Shown here: piece by piece, positions 33,207 to 41,452 of the stretch
Position numbering within the stretch: position 1 is the stretch's first letter
How the letters are laid out: each line of letters begins with the position of its first letter
NCBI RefSeq assembly: GCF_003425665.1
Contig: NZ_QQRQ01000004.1
Coordinates: 1-64,000 of the forward strand
Length of the DNA: 64,000 nt
Origin: Evtepia gabavorous
GTDB taxonomy: Bacteria; Bacillota; Clostridia; Oscillospirales; Oscillospiraceae
Direction: 5' to 3'
The notes under the pieces: generated by a model
Databases searched by the model: none
Seen by the model: only the letters and a program-made list of their open reading frames with translations
Told to the model about the DNA's origin: nothing
Program-made: the position numbers and the translations under genes

Positions 33207-33244
33207 CCAAATCTTGACCAAATTCTTACCCATTTCCTTGACGG
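33201..33244 (+). promoter_or_regulatory. Direct CTTGACC repeats, probable response-regulator operator
   Basis: TCTTGACCAAA occurs twice head to tail with 11-bp period (33201-33211 and 33212-33222). A weaker copy is at 33224-33234 and CTTGACG at 33237-33243. Tandem sites at about one helical turn are typical of OmpR-family regulators. They lie 45-88 bp before the ABC ATPase start and overlap the regulator's stop codon. Confidence 0.6.
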
Positions 33245-33288
33245 CTACATGGTAGGCTGTAGCCAGACAAAGGAAAGGAGAAATCGAC

Positions 33289-34203
33289 ATGGAATACTGT
33301 CTGACCACCGAGGCCTTATGTAAAACCTACCGACAGGGCAAGGCTCTGCACAATGTGACGATGCATGTCCCCAAGGGGGCAATCTATGGCTTTGTGGGAA
33401 AAAACGGGGCCGGGAAGACCACACTGATCCGCCTCATCTGCGGCCTTCAAGCCCCCACGGCGGGGGGCTACACCCTCTATGGCGTCCGGAATACAGACCC
33501 GTCTATTCACCGGGTCCGCCGCCGGATGGGGGCTGTGGTGGAATCCCCGGCGATCTATCTGGACCTGACCGCAGAGGACAATCTCCGCCTTCAGGCCCGT
33601 CTGCTGGGGCTGCCCTCGGAGGAGGGGATTGCCCCGCTGCTGGAACTGGTGGGCCTGGGGGAGACGGGGCGAAAGAAGGCCCGAAACTTTTCCCTGGGCA
33701 TGCGTCAGCGGCTGGGGATTGCCGTGGCCCTCTGTGGAGAGCCGGATTTCCTGGTGCTGGATGAGCCTGTCAACGGCCTGGACCCCCAGGGCATCATTGA
33801 GATGCGGGAGCTTATTTTGAAGCTCAATCGGGAGTACCAGATCACGGTGCTCCTCTCCAGCCACATCTTGGACGAGTTGGCCCGCCTGGCCACCCACTAC
33901 GGTTTTTTAGACCAGGGAACTTTGGTCCGGGAGGTCAGCGCCCAGGAATTGGAGGCTGCCTGCCGCAGGTGTGTCCGACTGACAGTCACCGATGCCAAGA
34001 CCCTTTGCCGGGTGCTGGATGGCCGGGGGCTGGAGTACCGTCTGGCCGGAGAGGGGGAGGCCGACGTCTATGAGGCCCACGACCTTTCCCAGCTGATTCT
34101 GGACCTGCACCAGGCGGGCTGCCAGGTGACCGGGCTCCACCAGCGGGACGAGACTTTGGAGAGCTACTATATGAATCTGGTGGGAGGTGGCAGGGATGTC
34201 TAA
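33289..34203 (+). CDS. ABC transporter ATPase, bacitracin/lantibiotic resistance type
   Basis: This 304-aa ATPase of the BcrA/LanF group has Walker A GKNGAGKTT (about 38), a Q-loop region, signature LGMRQRLGIA (about 139), Walker B FLVLDEPVNGLDPQG (about 157) and the H-loop SSHILDEL. The C-terminal 80 residues are an accessory domain common in this group. It energises the permease encoded next. Such pairs expel or displace cell-wall-active peptides from the membrane. The start is ATG 33289 with AAAGGAG. The surrounding regulator and kinase genes support inducible peptide resistance. Confidence 0.92.
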   Translation: MEYCLTTEALCKTYRQGKALHNVTMHVPKGAIYGFVGKNGAGKTTLIRLICGLQAPTAGGYTLYGVRNTDPSIHRVRRRMGAVVESPAIYLDLTAEDNLRLQARLLGLPSEEGIAPLLELVGLGETGRKKARNFSLGMRQRLGIAVALCGEPDFLVLDEPVNGLDPQGIIEMRELILKLNREYQITVLLSSHILDELARLATHYGFLDQGTLVREVSAQELEAACRRCVRLTVTDAKTLCRVLDGRGLEYRLAGEGEADVYEAHDLSQLILDLHQAGCQVTGLHQRDETLESYYMNLVGGGRDV

Positions 34204-34291
34204 CCTCTTTTCTCCCGGCTCCTTGCGGCCGCGCAGGGACCGGCGCTTTTGGGGCGGCCCGGCGGGAAGCACAGGGGGGACCGTGTCATGA
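34196..34291 (+). CDS. 31-codon linking ORF between ATPase and permease
   Basis: ATG 34196 sits 7 nt after GGAGGT and overlaps the ATPase end. Its stop overlaps the permease ATG (ATGA). The peptide (MSNLFSPGSLRPRRDRRFW...) is basic and low-complexity. It may merely couple translation of the two transporter genes; a real peptide product is uncertain. Confidence 0.3.
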   Translation: MSNLFSPGSLRPRRDRRFWGGPAGSTGGTVS

Positions 34292-35112
34292 GAAATTTAT
34301 GTTCCGCCCATTGGTTTCATCTGCTTCGGCATAAGGCATTTTGGGTCTCGGTCCTCTTCATGGCGCTCTATGGAGGGATGGAGGCGGTGGGGTTGTACCG
34401 CCAGGGCGCGGAGAAACTCTCCGACGGCCTGTTTGCCGGACTGACCTTTCTGGGGGTGGTTCTGGCGGCCTTTTGCAGCCTCTATCTGGGCACAGAGTAC
34501 CAGGATGGCACACTGAGGAATAAGGTGACCGCCGGATACCGGCGGGAACAGATCTATTTCTCCTGTCTGCTTGCCTGCTTAGGGGGCGGACTGCTGATCT
34601 GGGGGTCCTACCTCGCGGCCTATCTGGCCGTGGGACTTCCTCTGCTGGGCGGGAAGATGGGGGATTGGGCGCTGGTAGGGGGAAGCTGTCTGGGGACGCT
34701 GCTTCTGCTTATGGTGTATGTCTGCCTGTATACCTGTCTGGTGAGCTGGCTCCAGGCCAAGGCCACGGCTGCCGCCGCCGCTATTTTGCTGGCCTTTGCC
34801 ATGCTGTTTGGCGGGCTGTATCTCTACAACCGTCTGGACGAGCCTCCATCTTATCCTGATTCCTATCGACAGGAGAATGGGCAGATGCTCCAGCAGCCAG
34901 GCGGGGTGAACCCCAACTATCTGCAGGGGAAACAGCGGGTGGTCTATGAGATTTTGTATGACCTGCTCCCCGATGGACAGGGGATGCAGATTCTCAGCGG
35001 AGAGGTGGCCTCCCCCCAGGCACTGGGGAGAAATGCCGGGGCCTCCCTGCTTTTGATGGGTCTGACCACGGCCCTCGGCCTGGGAGAATTCCGGCGGAAG
35101 GATTTGCGATAG
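34288..35112 (+). CDS. ABC-2-type permease of peptide-resistance transporter
   Basis: This 274-aa membrane protein has about six hydrophobic segments: near 17-35, 56-75, 100-130, 140-165, 170-190 and the C terminus. It begins MRNLCSAHWFHLLRHKAFWV, typical of LanE/G or BcrB-like permeases, with a large extracytoplasmic loop before the last helix. ATG 34288 has AGGGGGGACC upstream. It partners the ATPase encoded just before it. Confidence 0.85.
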   Translation: MRNLCSAHWFHLLRHKAFWVSVLFMALYGGMEAVGLYRQGAEKLSDGLFAGLTFLGVVLAAFCSLYLGTEYQDGTLRNKVTAGYRREQIYFSCLLACLGGGLLIWGSYLAAYLAVGLPLLGGKMGDWALVGGSCLGTLLLLMVYVCLYTCLVSWLQAKATAAAAAILLAFAMLFGGLYLYNRLDEPPSYPDSYRQENGQMLQQPGGVNPNYLQGKQRVVYEILYDLLPDGQGMQILSGEVASPQALGRNAGASLLLMGLTTALGLGEFRRKDLR

Positions 35113-35125
35113 AGGAGGGAGGCGT

Positions 35126-36067
35126 ATGGTACCTTGGCTGCTGTGTGCCCTGCTGGGGGGATGGGGGCTGTATCTGCTGGGCAGGCTGTACTGCCTGCAC
35201 CGGGCCATGGAGGCGCTTGCCGGCCAACTGACCGACTGGCTGGACCGGGACACCAACACCCTGCTCACCCTATCCCTGTCCCGGGACCCCTATGTCCGGC
35301 GGCTGACGTCTCAGCTCAACGGGCAACTGCGGCGTCTGCGCCGGCAGCGGCGCCGGTACCAGAATGGAGACCGGGAGCTCAAGGAGGCGGTGACCAACCT
35401 CTCTCACGATCTCCGGACCCCTCTTACTGCCATCTGCGGCTATTTGGAGCTGCTGGAACAGACGGAGCAGTCCTCCGTTGCCGCCCGGTATTTGGCCCAG
35501 ATTCAGAATCAGGTGGAAAGGATGAAGCAGCTGACGGAGGAGCTCTTCCGATACTCTCTCCTCTCCACCGCCCAGCCTCTGGAGCGAGCGGATGTGATGC
35601 TCAACCAAGTCCTGGAGGAGAGTCTTTTGGCCCACCATGGGGCCCTAACCCAGCGGAACATTGTTCCGGACCTGGACCTGACCACTGTACCAGTGCGCCG
35701 TCAGTTGGACCAGGGAGCGCTCAGCCGGGTGTTTGCCAATATCCTCAGCAATGTCCTCAAGTACAGTGAGGGGGACTTGGCGGTGCGGCTGACTTCTGAG
35801 GGAGAGATCACTTTTTCCAATGCCGCTTCCGGTCTCACCCCCGTGATGGCAGGCCGCCTGTTTGACCGGTTCTATACGGTGGAGTCCGGCCGCCATGCCA
35901 CAGGACTGGGGCTGACCATTGCCAAACACCTCACCGAGGCCATGGGGGGACGCATCCGGGCGGACTGCCGGGGAGGGCGGCTGACCATTGCCCTGTCCTT
36001 TCCGGCGGAACCTTCGAAAAGGGAGGGCGCCTCTTGTTCCACACCCTATTTCTGTGATACAATGTAA
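35126..36067 (+). CDS. Sensor histidine kinase of peptide-resistance operon
   Basis: This 313-aa kinase has one or two N-terminal hydrophobic segments (about 4-35) and almost no extracytoplasmic domain. That is the intramembrane-sensing form usual beside bacitracin/lantibiotic transporters. The HisKA box is LSHDLRTPLTAI (His at about 96). The ATPase domain has SNVLKYS (N box) and GLGLTIAKHL (G box), with a degenerate DxGxG. ATG 35126 follows GAGGAGGGA. It would phosphorylate the response regulator at 32551, whose receiver domain is broken in this sequence, so the signalling path may be cut. Confidence 0.9.
   Translation: MVPWLLCALLGGWGLYLLGRLYCLHRAMEALAGQLTDWLDRDTNTLLTLSLSRDPYVRRLTSQLNGQLRRLRRQRRRYQNGDRELKEAVTNLSHDLRTPLTAICGYLELLEQTEQSSVAARYLAQIQNQVERMKQLTEELFRYSLLSTAQPLERADVMLNQVLEESLLAHHGALTQRNIVPDLDLTTVPVRRQLDQGALSRVFANILSNVLKYSEGDLAVRLTSEGEITFSNAASGLTPVMAGRLFDRFYTVESGRHATGLGLTIAKHLTEAMGGRIRADCRGGRLTIALSFPAEPSKREGASCSTPYFCDTM
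36034..36063 (+). promoter_or_regulatory. Promoter of the AIM24-like gene
   Basis: TTGTTC (36034-36039), an 18-bp spacer and TACAAT (36058-36063) with TGA just before it (extended -10). It lies within the end of the kinase gene. Confidence 0.6.
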
Positions 36068-36093
36068 AAAACACCCTTGAGGAGGCGTGTGCC

Positions 36094-36867
36094 ATGTATC
36101 AGCTTTCCAATTTCATCGACAACGACGACATCCGTACCCTGGCCCAGCTGGGACCCTTTCAAGTTATTGAATACCAGCGGGACCTCAGTGTCAGCCCGGA
36201 CAGCGCCCAGACCGCTTATTTTAGCAGCGTTATGCATGTGCGCCGGCGGCAGGTCCTCTGTGATCTGAAACAAGCCAATATCACCCTTCAGGCCGGCGCC
36301 ATGCAGTGGAGCGTGGGCAACGTCAACGCCACCACAGGGGTCAAGGGGGTAGGAGACCTGTTTGGGAAAGCCCTCCGGGGCAAGGTCACAGGGGAGTCCG
36401 CCATTAAGCCGGAGTACACGGGAGACGGCCTGCTGGTGCTGGAGCCTACCTACAAGCACATTCTTCTCCTGGACCTGGCCGACTGGAATGGCTCGATTGT
36501 CCTGGATGACGGCCTTTTTCTGGCCTGTGACGCCCGGCTGAAGCACAAGGCGGTGATGCGGTCCAACCTCTCTTCTGCGGTGGCGGGCAATGAGGGCCTG
36601 TTCAATCTGGGCATCACTGGCAACGGTGTGCTCTGCCTGGAGTCAGACTGTCCCCGGGAGGAGCTGGTGGAGATCACCCTCCAGGACGATGTCCTCAAGG
36701 TGGACGGCAACCTGGCGGTGGCCTGGAGCGGCAGCCTGAGCTTTACCGTGGAGCGGTCCGGCAAGACCCTGATCGGGTCTGCTGCCTCCGGGGAGGGGCT
36801 GGTCAACGTCTATCGGGGCACGGGGAAGGTCCTGCTTGCCCCGGTGTCTCCCACCGGCAGGGGTTAA
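36094..36867 (+). CDS. AIM24-family protein
   Basis: This 257-aa soluble protein of the AIM24/TIGR00266 beta-roll family is shown by the repeated beta pattern with AITLQAGAMQWSVGN, GEGLFNLGITGNGVLCLES and the SxGSGLV-like ends. The bacterial function is unknown; yeast AIM24 is a mitochondrial inner-membrane factor. The start is ATG 36094 behind GAGGAGGC. It has its own promoter and terminator. Confidence 0.8.
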   Translation: MYQLSNFIDNDDIRTLAQLGPFQVIEYQRDLSVSPDSAQTAYFSSVMHVRRRQVLCDLKQANITLQAGAMQWSVGNVNATTGVKGVGDLFGKALRGKVTGESAIKPEYTGDGLLVLEPTYKHILLLDLADWNGSIVLDDGLFLACDARLKHKAVMRSNLSSAVAGNEGLFNLGITGNGVLCLESDCPREELVEITLQDDVLKVDGNLAVAWSGSLSFTVERSGKTLIGSAASGEGLVNVYRGTGKVLLAPVSPTGRG

Positions 36868-36876
36868 GTGGAGAGC

Positions 36877-36910
36877 ACAGCGGCGTTCGTGGGAACGCCG
36901 CTGTTTTTTT
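36877..36910 (+). terminator. Terminator after AIM24-like gene
   Basis: ACAGCGGCGTTC pairs with GAACGCCGCTGT (36893-36904) across GTGG, followed by seven T. Confidence 0.92.
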
Positions 36911-37046
36911 GAGGGGAAAGCAGACCCGCTGAAAAAAATAGGAAAGAGGGCTTGCACCGCTGGCCCGGTACGGTATAGAATAAAGAGGATATAAAGAAAT
37001 CGGAATGAATCATAGGAGGGAGTGCTCTGCCAGGCAGAGGAGACAG

Positions 37047-38417
37047 ATGAAAGGAACACATGATTTACGGCACGGGGTCCTCTGGAAGCAGATCCTGTTG
37101 TTTGCCCTTCCCATCGCCGCCACCAGTATGCTGCAGCAGCTCTTTAACTCTGCGGACGTGGCGGTGGTGGGACAGTTTTCTGCCCAGAAGGAGCTGGCTC
37201 TGGCCGCGGTGGGCAGCACCAGCTCCATTGTCAATCTCTACATCACCATTTTTACCGGCCTGGCTGTGGGAGCCAATGTGGTCATCGCCCGCCTGATTGG
37301 GGCGGAAGAGGAGGGGGAAGTGCGAAAAGCGGTCCATACCTCTCTGGTGGTGGCGGTTCTTTGCGGTGCGGTGCTGATGGTGGTGGGGGAGTGTCTGGCT
37401 GGACCATTGCTGCGGTGGATGGATACCCCGGAGAATATCATTCATTTGGCCCGCCAGTATCTGCAAATTTACCTGCTGGGCGCCATATTCCAAATGGTGT
37501 ATAACTTTGAGGCGGCCATCCTGCGGGCCAACGGAGACACCCGGCGCCCCTTGCTCTGCCTGCTTCTCTCCGGCGGAGTGAATGTGGTGCTGAACCTGGT
37601 ATTTGTCCTGCTGTTTCACATGGATGTGGCGGGGGTGGCCCTGGCCACGGTGATTGCCGACGGGGTGGGGGCGGGCCTGCTCTGGCACTATCTGCGCCGG
37701 GAGACCGGGCCGATCCGGGTGGAGCCCGCCTTGCTGCGCCTGGACAGGAAGCTGCTGCGGGGCATCCTGTATATTGGCATCCCGGCGGCCATTCAGGGGA
37801 TGATGTTCAACATTGCCAATGTGATCATCCAGTCGGGGATCAACCGGCTGGGCTCGGATGTGGTGGCGGCCTCCACCATTGGCGTAACTGCGGAGATCTT
37901 TGTCTACTATCTGCTCAACAGCTTTGGCCAGGCCAGCATGACCTTCAACGGCCAGAATTACGGGGCGGGGAATCTGCGCCGGTGCCGGAGTGCCACCCGC
38001 TGGTGCCTGCTGCTGGGGGGAATCCTGTCGGAGGCCTTTGCGCTGCTGCTGGTGGTTTTTGGTCTGCCCTTTGCCGGGATCTACACTTCGGACGCGGGCA
38101 TCGCCCTGCTGGCGCTGACGCGGATGCGCTGGGTGCTGCCTTTCCAGTTGTTCAATATGGTCATTGAGGTGATGTCGGGGACCCTGCGGGGGCTGGGGTA
38201 CTCCTTCGTTCCCACCATCCTCTGCGCGGTGTTCGTCTGTGGGCTGCGTATTTTGTGGGTGGCCTTTGTCTTCCCCTTGATGCCCACCTTCCAGGGTCTG
38301 CTGCTGGTCTACCCTGCCAGCTGGCTGGCGGCAGGGGCAGCGGTAACTGTGGCCTACTGGGCGCTGAAGCGAAAGCTGCTGACGGAAAAACCGCCCCAGG
38401 CTCCGGTGGTGCCTTGA
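37047..38417 (+). CDS. MATE-family efflux transporter
   Basis: This 456-aa protein has 12 hydrophobic segments. The N half contains LFALPIAATSMLQQLFNSADVAVVGQF and AILRANGDTRRPL; the C half has the homologous IGIPAAIQGMMFNIANVIIQ and GTLRGLGYS. This inverted-repeat architecture is the MATE fold (DinF/NorM-like, clostridial branch). It exports cationic drugs or metabolites using Na+ or H+. ATG 37047 follows AGAGGAGA; ATG 37005 has no ribosome site. Its substrate is unknown. Confidence 0.93.
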   Translation: MKGTHDLRHGVLWKQILLFALPIAATSMLQQLFNSADVAVVGQFSAQKELALAAVGSTSSIVNLYITIFTGLAVGANVVIARLIGAEEEGEVRKAVHTSLVVAVLCGAVLMVVGECLAGPLLRWMDTPENIIHLARQYLQIYLLGAIFQMVYNFEAAILRANGDTRRPLLCLLLSGGVNVVLNLVFVLLFHMDVAGVALATVIADGVGAGLLWHYLRRETGPIRVEPALLRLDRKLLRGILYIGIPAAIQGMMFNIANVIIQSGINRLGSDVVAASTIGVTAEIFVYYLLNSFGQASMTFNGQNYGAGNLRRCRSATRWCLLLGGILSEAFALLLVVFGLPFAGIYTSDAGIALLALTRMRWVLPFQLFNMVIEVMSGTLRGLGYSFVPTILCAVFVCGLRILWVAFVFPLMPTFQGLLLVYPASWLAAGAAVTVAYWALKRKLLTEKPPQAPVVP

Positions 38418-38428
38418 CAAAAAAAGAC

Positions 38429-38457
38429 CAGGAACCCACAAAGGGGTGTCCTGGCCC
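38429..38457. terminator. Bidirectional terminator between MATE and XRE genes
   Basis: An imperfect stem CCAGGAACCCAC...GGGGTGTCCTGG lies between two convergent genes, with an A-run on the MATE side that serves the leftward transcript. Confidence 0.65.
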
Positions 38458-38458
38458 A

Positions 38459-38767
38459 TTAGGATTCCTCTTTCAAGAATTCCCGCCGCAGGGTTTCGAC
38501 GATGCTGCGTACCGTTTCCTGCTGACTTTCCGAGAGATCATCAATGTAGAGGGCGGCACGGTGCTCCATGCCCAAGATATAGTCAACGGAGGTCCGGTAG
38601 AGCAGCGCCAGATTCTCCAAAACGTCAATGCGGGGCGTGGCGATGTTTCGCTCATACGCACTGATCGCGGCGCGGTCCACCCCCAGCCGGTCGGCGACTG
38701 CTTTTTGCGATAATCCGCGCTTTTTTCTCAGGGCCTTTAGCCGCCAGCCACGATCGTAGATTTCCAT
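38459..38767 (-). CDS. XRE-family helix-turn-helix regulator
   Basis: This 102-aa protein has an HTH at about 9-63 (LKALRKKRGLSQKAVADRLGVDRAAISAYERN), continuing ATPRIDVLENLALLYRTSVDYILGM. The acidic C-terminal helix (DDLSESQQETVRSIVETL) is typical of SinR/immR-type regulators. ATG 38767 has AGGAGGT. It is divergent from the phosphatase gene; the AT-rich 132 bp between contains ATATATG-type repeats that could be its operator. The target is unknown. Confidence 0.88.
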   Translation of the reverse strand: MEIYDRGWRLKALRKKRGLSQKAVADRLGVDRAAISAYERNIATPRIDVLENLALLYRTSVDYILGMEHRAALYIDDLSESQQETVRSIVETLRREFLKEES

Positions 38768-38899
38768 TTTGGGACCTCCTGCGCTTGGGTTTTATCGTTG
38801 CAAATTATTGTACGGCACAGAGAGGAAACTATATGTAGCAAATATATGTATAAAAAGAAAATTATATTTTCTGTCCGAAGGAAGGAAACGTGAGGATTT

Positions 38900-39373
38900 A
38901 TGGTAAAAATACTTTTCGTCTGCCACGGCAACATTTGCCGCTCTCCCATGGCGGCCTGCTTGTTTTCCCAGATGGCAAAGGCGCGGGGGCTGGACTGTGT
39001 GGTGTCCTCGGCGGCCACCAGCCGGGAGGAGATTGGAAACCCCATGTATCCCCCCGCCAGGCGCAAGCTAAAGGAAATGGGGGTGCCCTTTGGCCATCAT
39101 CGGGCGGTGCAGATGACCAGGGAGGACTATGGAGCCTATGATTTTCTGCTGGCCATGGACTCTGCCAACGTGAAGAATATGAAGGCCATCGCGGGGGGAG
39201 ACCCGGAGGGGAAGATCCGCCGTCTGCTGGACGGTACGCCCCACCCCAGGGACATTGCCGATCCCTGGTATACAGGAAATTTTGACGCCACCTATGCGGA
39301 CTTGGCAGAGGGCTGTCAGGCGCTGCTGGACCGGCTGGAGAAGATGTCATATCTGAAAAATCCGTCTGAGTAA
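38900..39373 (+). CDS. Low-molecular-weight protein-tyrosine phosphatase
   Basis: This 157-aa phosphatase has the P-loop VCHGNICRSPMA (Cys8, Arg14 of CX5R) and the general-acid loop DPWYTGNF near 135. It dephosphorylates tyrosine, or in some Firmicutes arginine, residues on proteins. ATG 38900 lies after a GTGAGG stretch. Expression would start in the AT-rich gap shared with the XRE gene. Confidence 0.92.
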   Translation: MVKILFVCHGNICRSPMAACLFSQMAKARGLDCVVSSAATSREEIGNPMYPPARRKLKEMGVPFGHHRAVQMTREDYGAYDFLLAMDSANVKNMKAIAGGDPEGKIRRLLDGTPHPRDIADPWYTGNFDATYADLAEGCQALLDRLEKMSYLKNPSE

Positions 39374-39490
39374 GTGCGTTTCCAGCGGCGAGAATGGAGG
39401 GCGCAGGAGGAGAACAGACGTATGATTTCCAGCCAATGTGACACACTATCCCGGTAGGGCGCAACCTGCGCCGGGAAGGAGTCTTGTCCC

Positions 39491-39676
39491 ATGAAGGTGA
39501 CAGTAACCGACGGCTGCATCAGCTGCGGCCTGTGTGTGGAGAGTTTCCCAGACCTGTTCCATTGGAATGAGGAGGGAACTGCGGAGGCTGTGGGCCAGGT
39601 GCCAGCTGGACAGGAGGATCAGGCCCGCCAGGCGGTGGAGGACTGTCCTGTCAGTGTCATTGCCGCGGCGGAATGA
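39491..39676 (+). CDS. Single-cluster [4Fe-4S] ferredoxin
   Basis: This 61-aa electron carrier has CISCGLC (three cysteines, residues 9-15) and a remote Cys in DCPVS (about 52), enough for one [4Fe-4S] cluster as in Thermotoga/Pyrococcus-type ferredoxins. ATG 39491 follows AAGGAG. It could serve the 2-oxoacid oxidoreductase encoded 3 kb downstream, though this link is inference. Confidence 0.9.
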   Translation: MKVTVTDGCISCGLCVESFPDLFHWNEEGTAEAVGQVPAGQEDQARQAVEDCPVSVIAAAE

Positions 39677-39680
39677 AAAA

Positions 39681-39722
39681 AACACCCCGCTTCGCCAGAG
39701 AATCTGGACGAAGCGGGGTGTT
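39681..39722. terminator. Bidirectional terminator between ferredoxin and cysK
   Basis: AACACCCCGCTTCG pairs perfectly with CGAAGCGGGGTGTT (39709-39722), with A-run and T-run on either side serving both convergent genes. Confidence 0.93.
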
Positions 39723-39731
39723 TCTTTGGGG

Positions 39732-40664
39732 TCAGTCCTGGAACATGGGGGTAGAGAGGTAGCGGTCGCCGGTATCCGGGAGGAGGACCACGATGGTTTT
39801 GCCCTGGTTCTCCGGCCGCTTGGCCAGCTGGATGGCGGCCCAGAGCGCCGCCCCGGAGGAGATGCCTGCCAGGACACCCTCCCGCCGTCCCAGTGCCCGG
39901 CCGGCAGCGTAGGCGTCGGCTTCGGTGACGGGAATGATCTCGTCATAGATTTCCGTGTTGAGCACGCTCGGCACGAAATTGGCGCCGATGCCCTGCAGGC
40001 CGTGGGGACCTGCCATGCCCTTGCTCAGCAGGGGAGAGGCGGCGGGTTCCACCGCCACCACCTTCAGGTGGGGATTTTGGGCCTTGAGGTATTCCCCTGT
40101 GCCGGTGATGGTGCCGCCGGTGCCCACCCCGGCGACGAAAACGTCCACCTGTCCGTCGGTATCCGCCCAGATTTCCGGGCCGGTGGTGGTCCGGTGAGCG
40201 TCGGCGTTGGCGGGGTTGTCAAACTGCCTGGGGAGGAAGGCGTTGGGAATCTCCCGGGCCAGTTCCTCCGCTTTTGCAATGGAGCCTGCCATCCCTTGGG
40301 CGCCCGGGGTGAGCACCAGCTCAGCGCCGTAGGCGGACATGAGCAGGCGGCGCTCCATGCTCATGGTGTCGGGCATGACGATGATGGTGCGGTAGCCCCG
40401 GGTGGCGGCGACTACGGCCAGGCCAATGCCCGTGTTGCCGGAGGTGGGTTCGATGATGACCGCGCCGGGCTTGAGCAGCCCCTTTGCCTCCGCGTCGTCG
40501 AGCATGGCCTTGGCCACCCGGTCCTTGGCGGAGCCGGCGGGGTTGAGATACTCCAGCTTGGCCAGAAGGGTGGCGTTCAGGCCCTCTGCCCGCTGGATCT
40601 GGCGGAGCTCCAGCAGGGGGGTTCCCCCGATGAGCTGCTCCACAGAGGTGTAGATAGTTCCCAT
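39732..40664 (-). CDS. cysK: Cysteine synthase A
   Basis: This 310-aa PLP enzyme makes cysteine from O-acetylserine and sulfide. The PLP Lys is in [11 protein letters not shown] (about 43; most homologues have GSVKDR), the substrate loop is PTSGNTGIG, and GTGGTITG binds the phosphate. The C terminus has [10 protein letters not shown]. The chosen start is ATG 40664 with AGGAGG (40671-40676); an upstream frame lacks a ribosome site. It is read from a strong promoter at 40749-40721. Confidence 0.95.
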   Translation of the reverse strand: MGTIYTSVEQLIGGTPLLELRQIQRAEGLNATLLAKLEYLNPAGSAKDRVAKAMLDDAEAKGLLKPGAVIIEPTSGNTGIGLAVVAATRGYRTIIVMPDTMSMERRLLMSAYGAELVLTPGAQGMAGSIAKAEELAREIPNAFLPRQFDNPANADAHRTTTGPEIWADTDGQVDVFVAGVGTGGTITGTGEYLKAQNPHLKVVAVEPAASPLLSKGMAGPHGLQGIGANFVPSVLNTEIYDEIIPVTEADAYAAGRALGRREGVLAGISSGAALWAAIQLAKRPENQGKTIVVLLPDTGDRYLSTPMFQD

Positions 40665-40720
40665 AGTAGACCTCCTGATTGCAAAGGTTTGCACTTGCAT
40701 GGAATACAATAGATGATATC

Positions 40721-40749
40721 ATCATAGGCCACAGGGGATGGTTTGTCAA
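40721..40749 (-). promoter_or_regulatory. Promoter of cysK
   Basis: On the minus strand TTGACA (40749-40744), a 17-bp spacer and TATGAT (40726-40721). Confidence 0.85.
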
Positions 40750-40851
40750 GGCGGCGTCAGGTTGTCCTTGACAGACTGGGGCAGGGGACTTACAATGAAG
40801 GAAAACAGGTTGGGTCCGATGGGACGGAACATACCGGCGGAGGTGGGAGGC

Positions 40852-41415
40852 ATGTCTGTGGAGTATCAGGTGCAAATGGTTTACCGGCAGGAGGATGTGG
40901 CCGCGCTGGTTAAAGTGCTGGAGTTCCGCCGCCGACCGGAAAAAAATCTGCGTTTGGCGCGCAAGATCGGCTACCCTATTTTTGGGTTGCTGCTTCTGGG
41001 GGTGGGGGCCAGCATCATTGCGGGCATTGTCACCACAGGGGCCTTTGCCCCCATTACCATTGTCACCTTGGTGCTCTCTGCGCTCTGCATTCTGGGGGGC
41101 ATTGCCCTTCTGCGCCGGTCGGACAGCAGGGGAATGGCCCGACGGTCCTGGGCCCGGTACCCCAACAAGGGGATGACCTTGACCTATACCTTTTACAAGG
41201 ACCATTTTGAGGAGACCGATGCGGCCTCCGGACAGCACACCTTCCCATACATCAGTATCAAAAGCGCCAATGAGGATGCGGGGCATTTTTTCCTCTTTAC
41301 CGTGACCAACGCGGCGCACATGCTGTGCAAGGAGAGCTTTGTGCAGGGGGACCCCGCCACCTTTGCCGCCTTTCTGCGCAAGAAAGCGGCGGTGACCATG
41401 GACCCGGTGGAGTGA
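40852..41415 (+). CDS. YcxB-like membrane protein
   Basis: This 187-aa protein starts MSVEYQVQMVYRQEDVAALV, has two adjacent membrane segments (about 43-65 and 68-90, GLLLLGVGASIIAGIV and ITIVTLVLSALCIL) and a C-terminal cytoplasmic part with the YcxB-like pattern TLTYTFYKDHFEETDAAS ... YISIKSANEDAGHFFLFT. ATG 40852 lies after GGAGGTGGGAGG; the frame extends upstream to 40795 but the N-terminal motif fits here. Function unknown. The next gene follows by 37 bp and may be cotranscribed. Confidence 0.75.
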   Translation: MSVEYQVQMVYRQEDVAALVKVLEFRRRPEKNLRLARKIGYPIFGLLLLGVGASIIAGIVTTGAFAPITIVTLVLSALCILGGIALLRRSDSRGMARRSWARYPNKGMTLTYTFYKDHFEETDAASGQHTFPYISIKSANEDAGHFFLFTVTNAAHMLCKESFVQGDPATFAAFLRKKAAVTMDPVE

Positions 41416-41452
41416 AGGACGCCTGGTCCGGCGGAAAGAGGAGGAGAATAGG

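Noticed and set aside
39415-39455. 11-codon ORF (MISSQCDTLSR) behind AGGAGGA before the ferredoxin gene
   Set aside because: The ribosome site is good, but there is no regulatory codon run or clear attenuator downstream; only a small GC hairpin follows, so a leader peptide is not supported.
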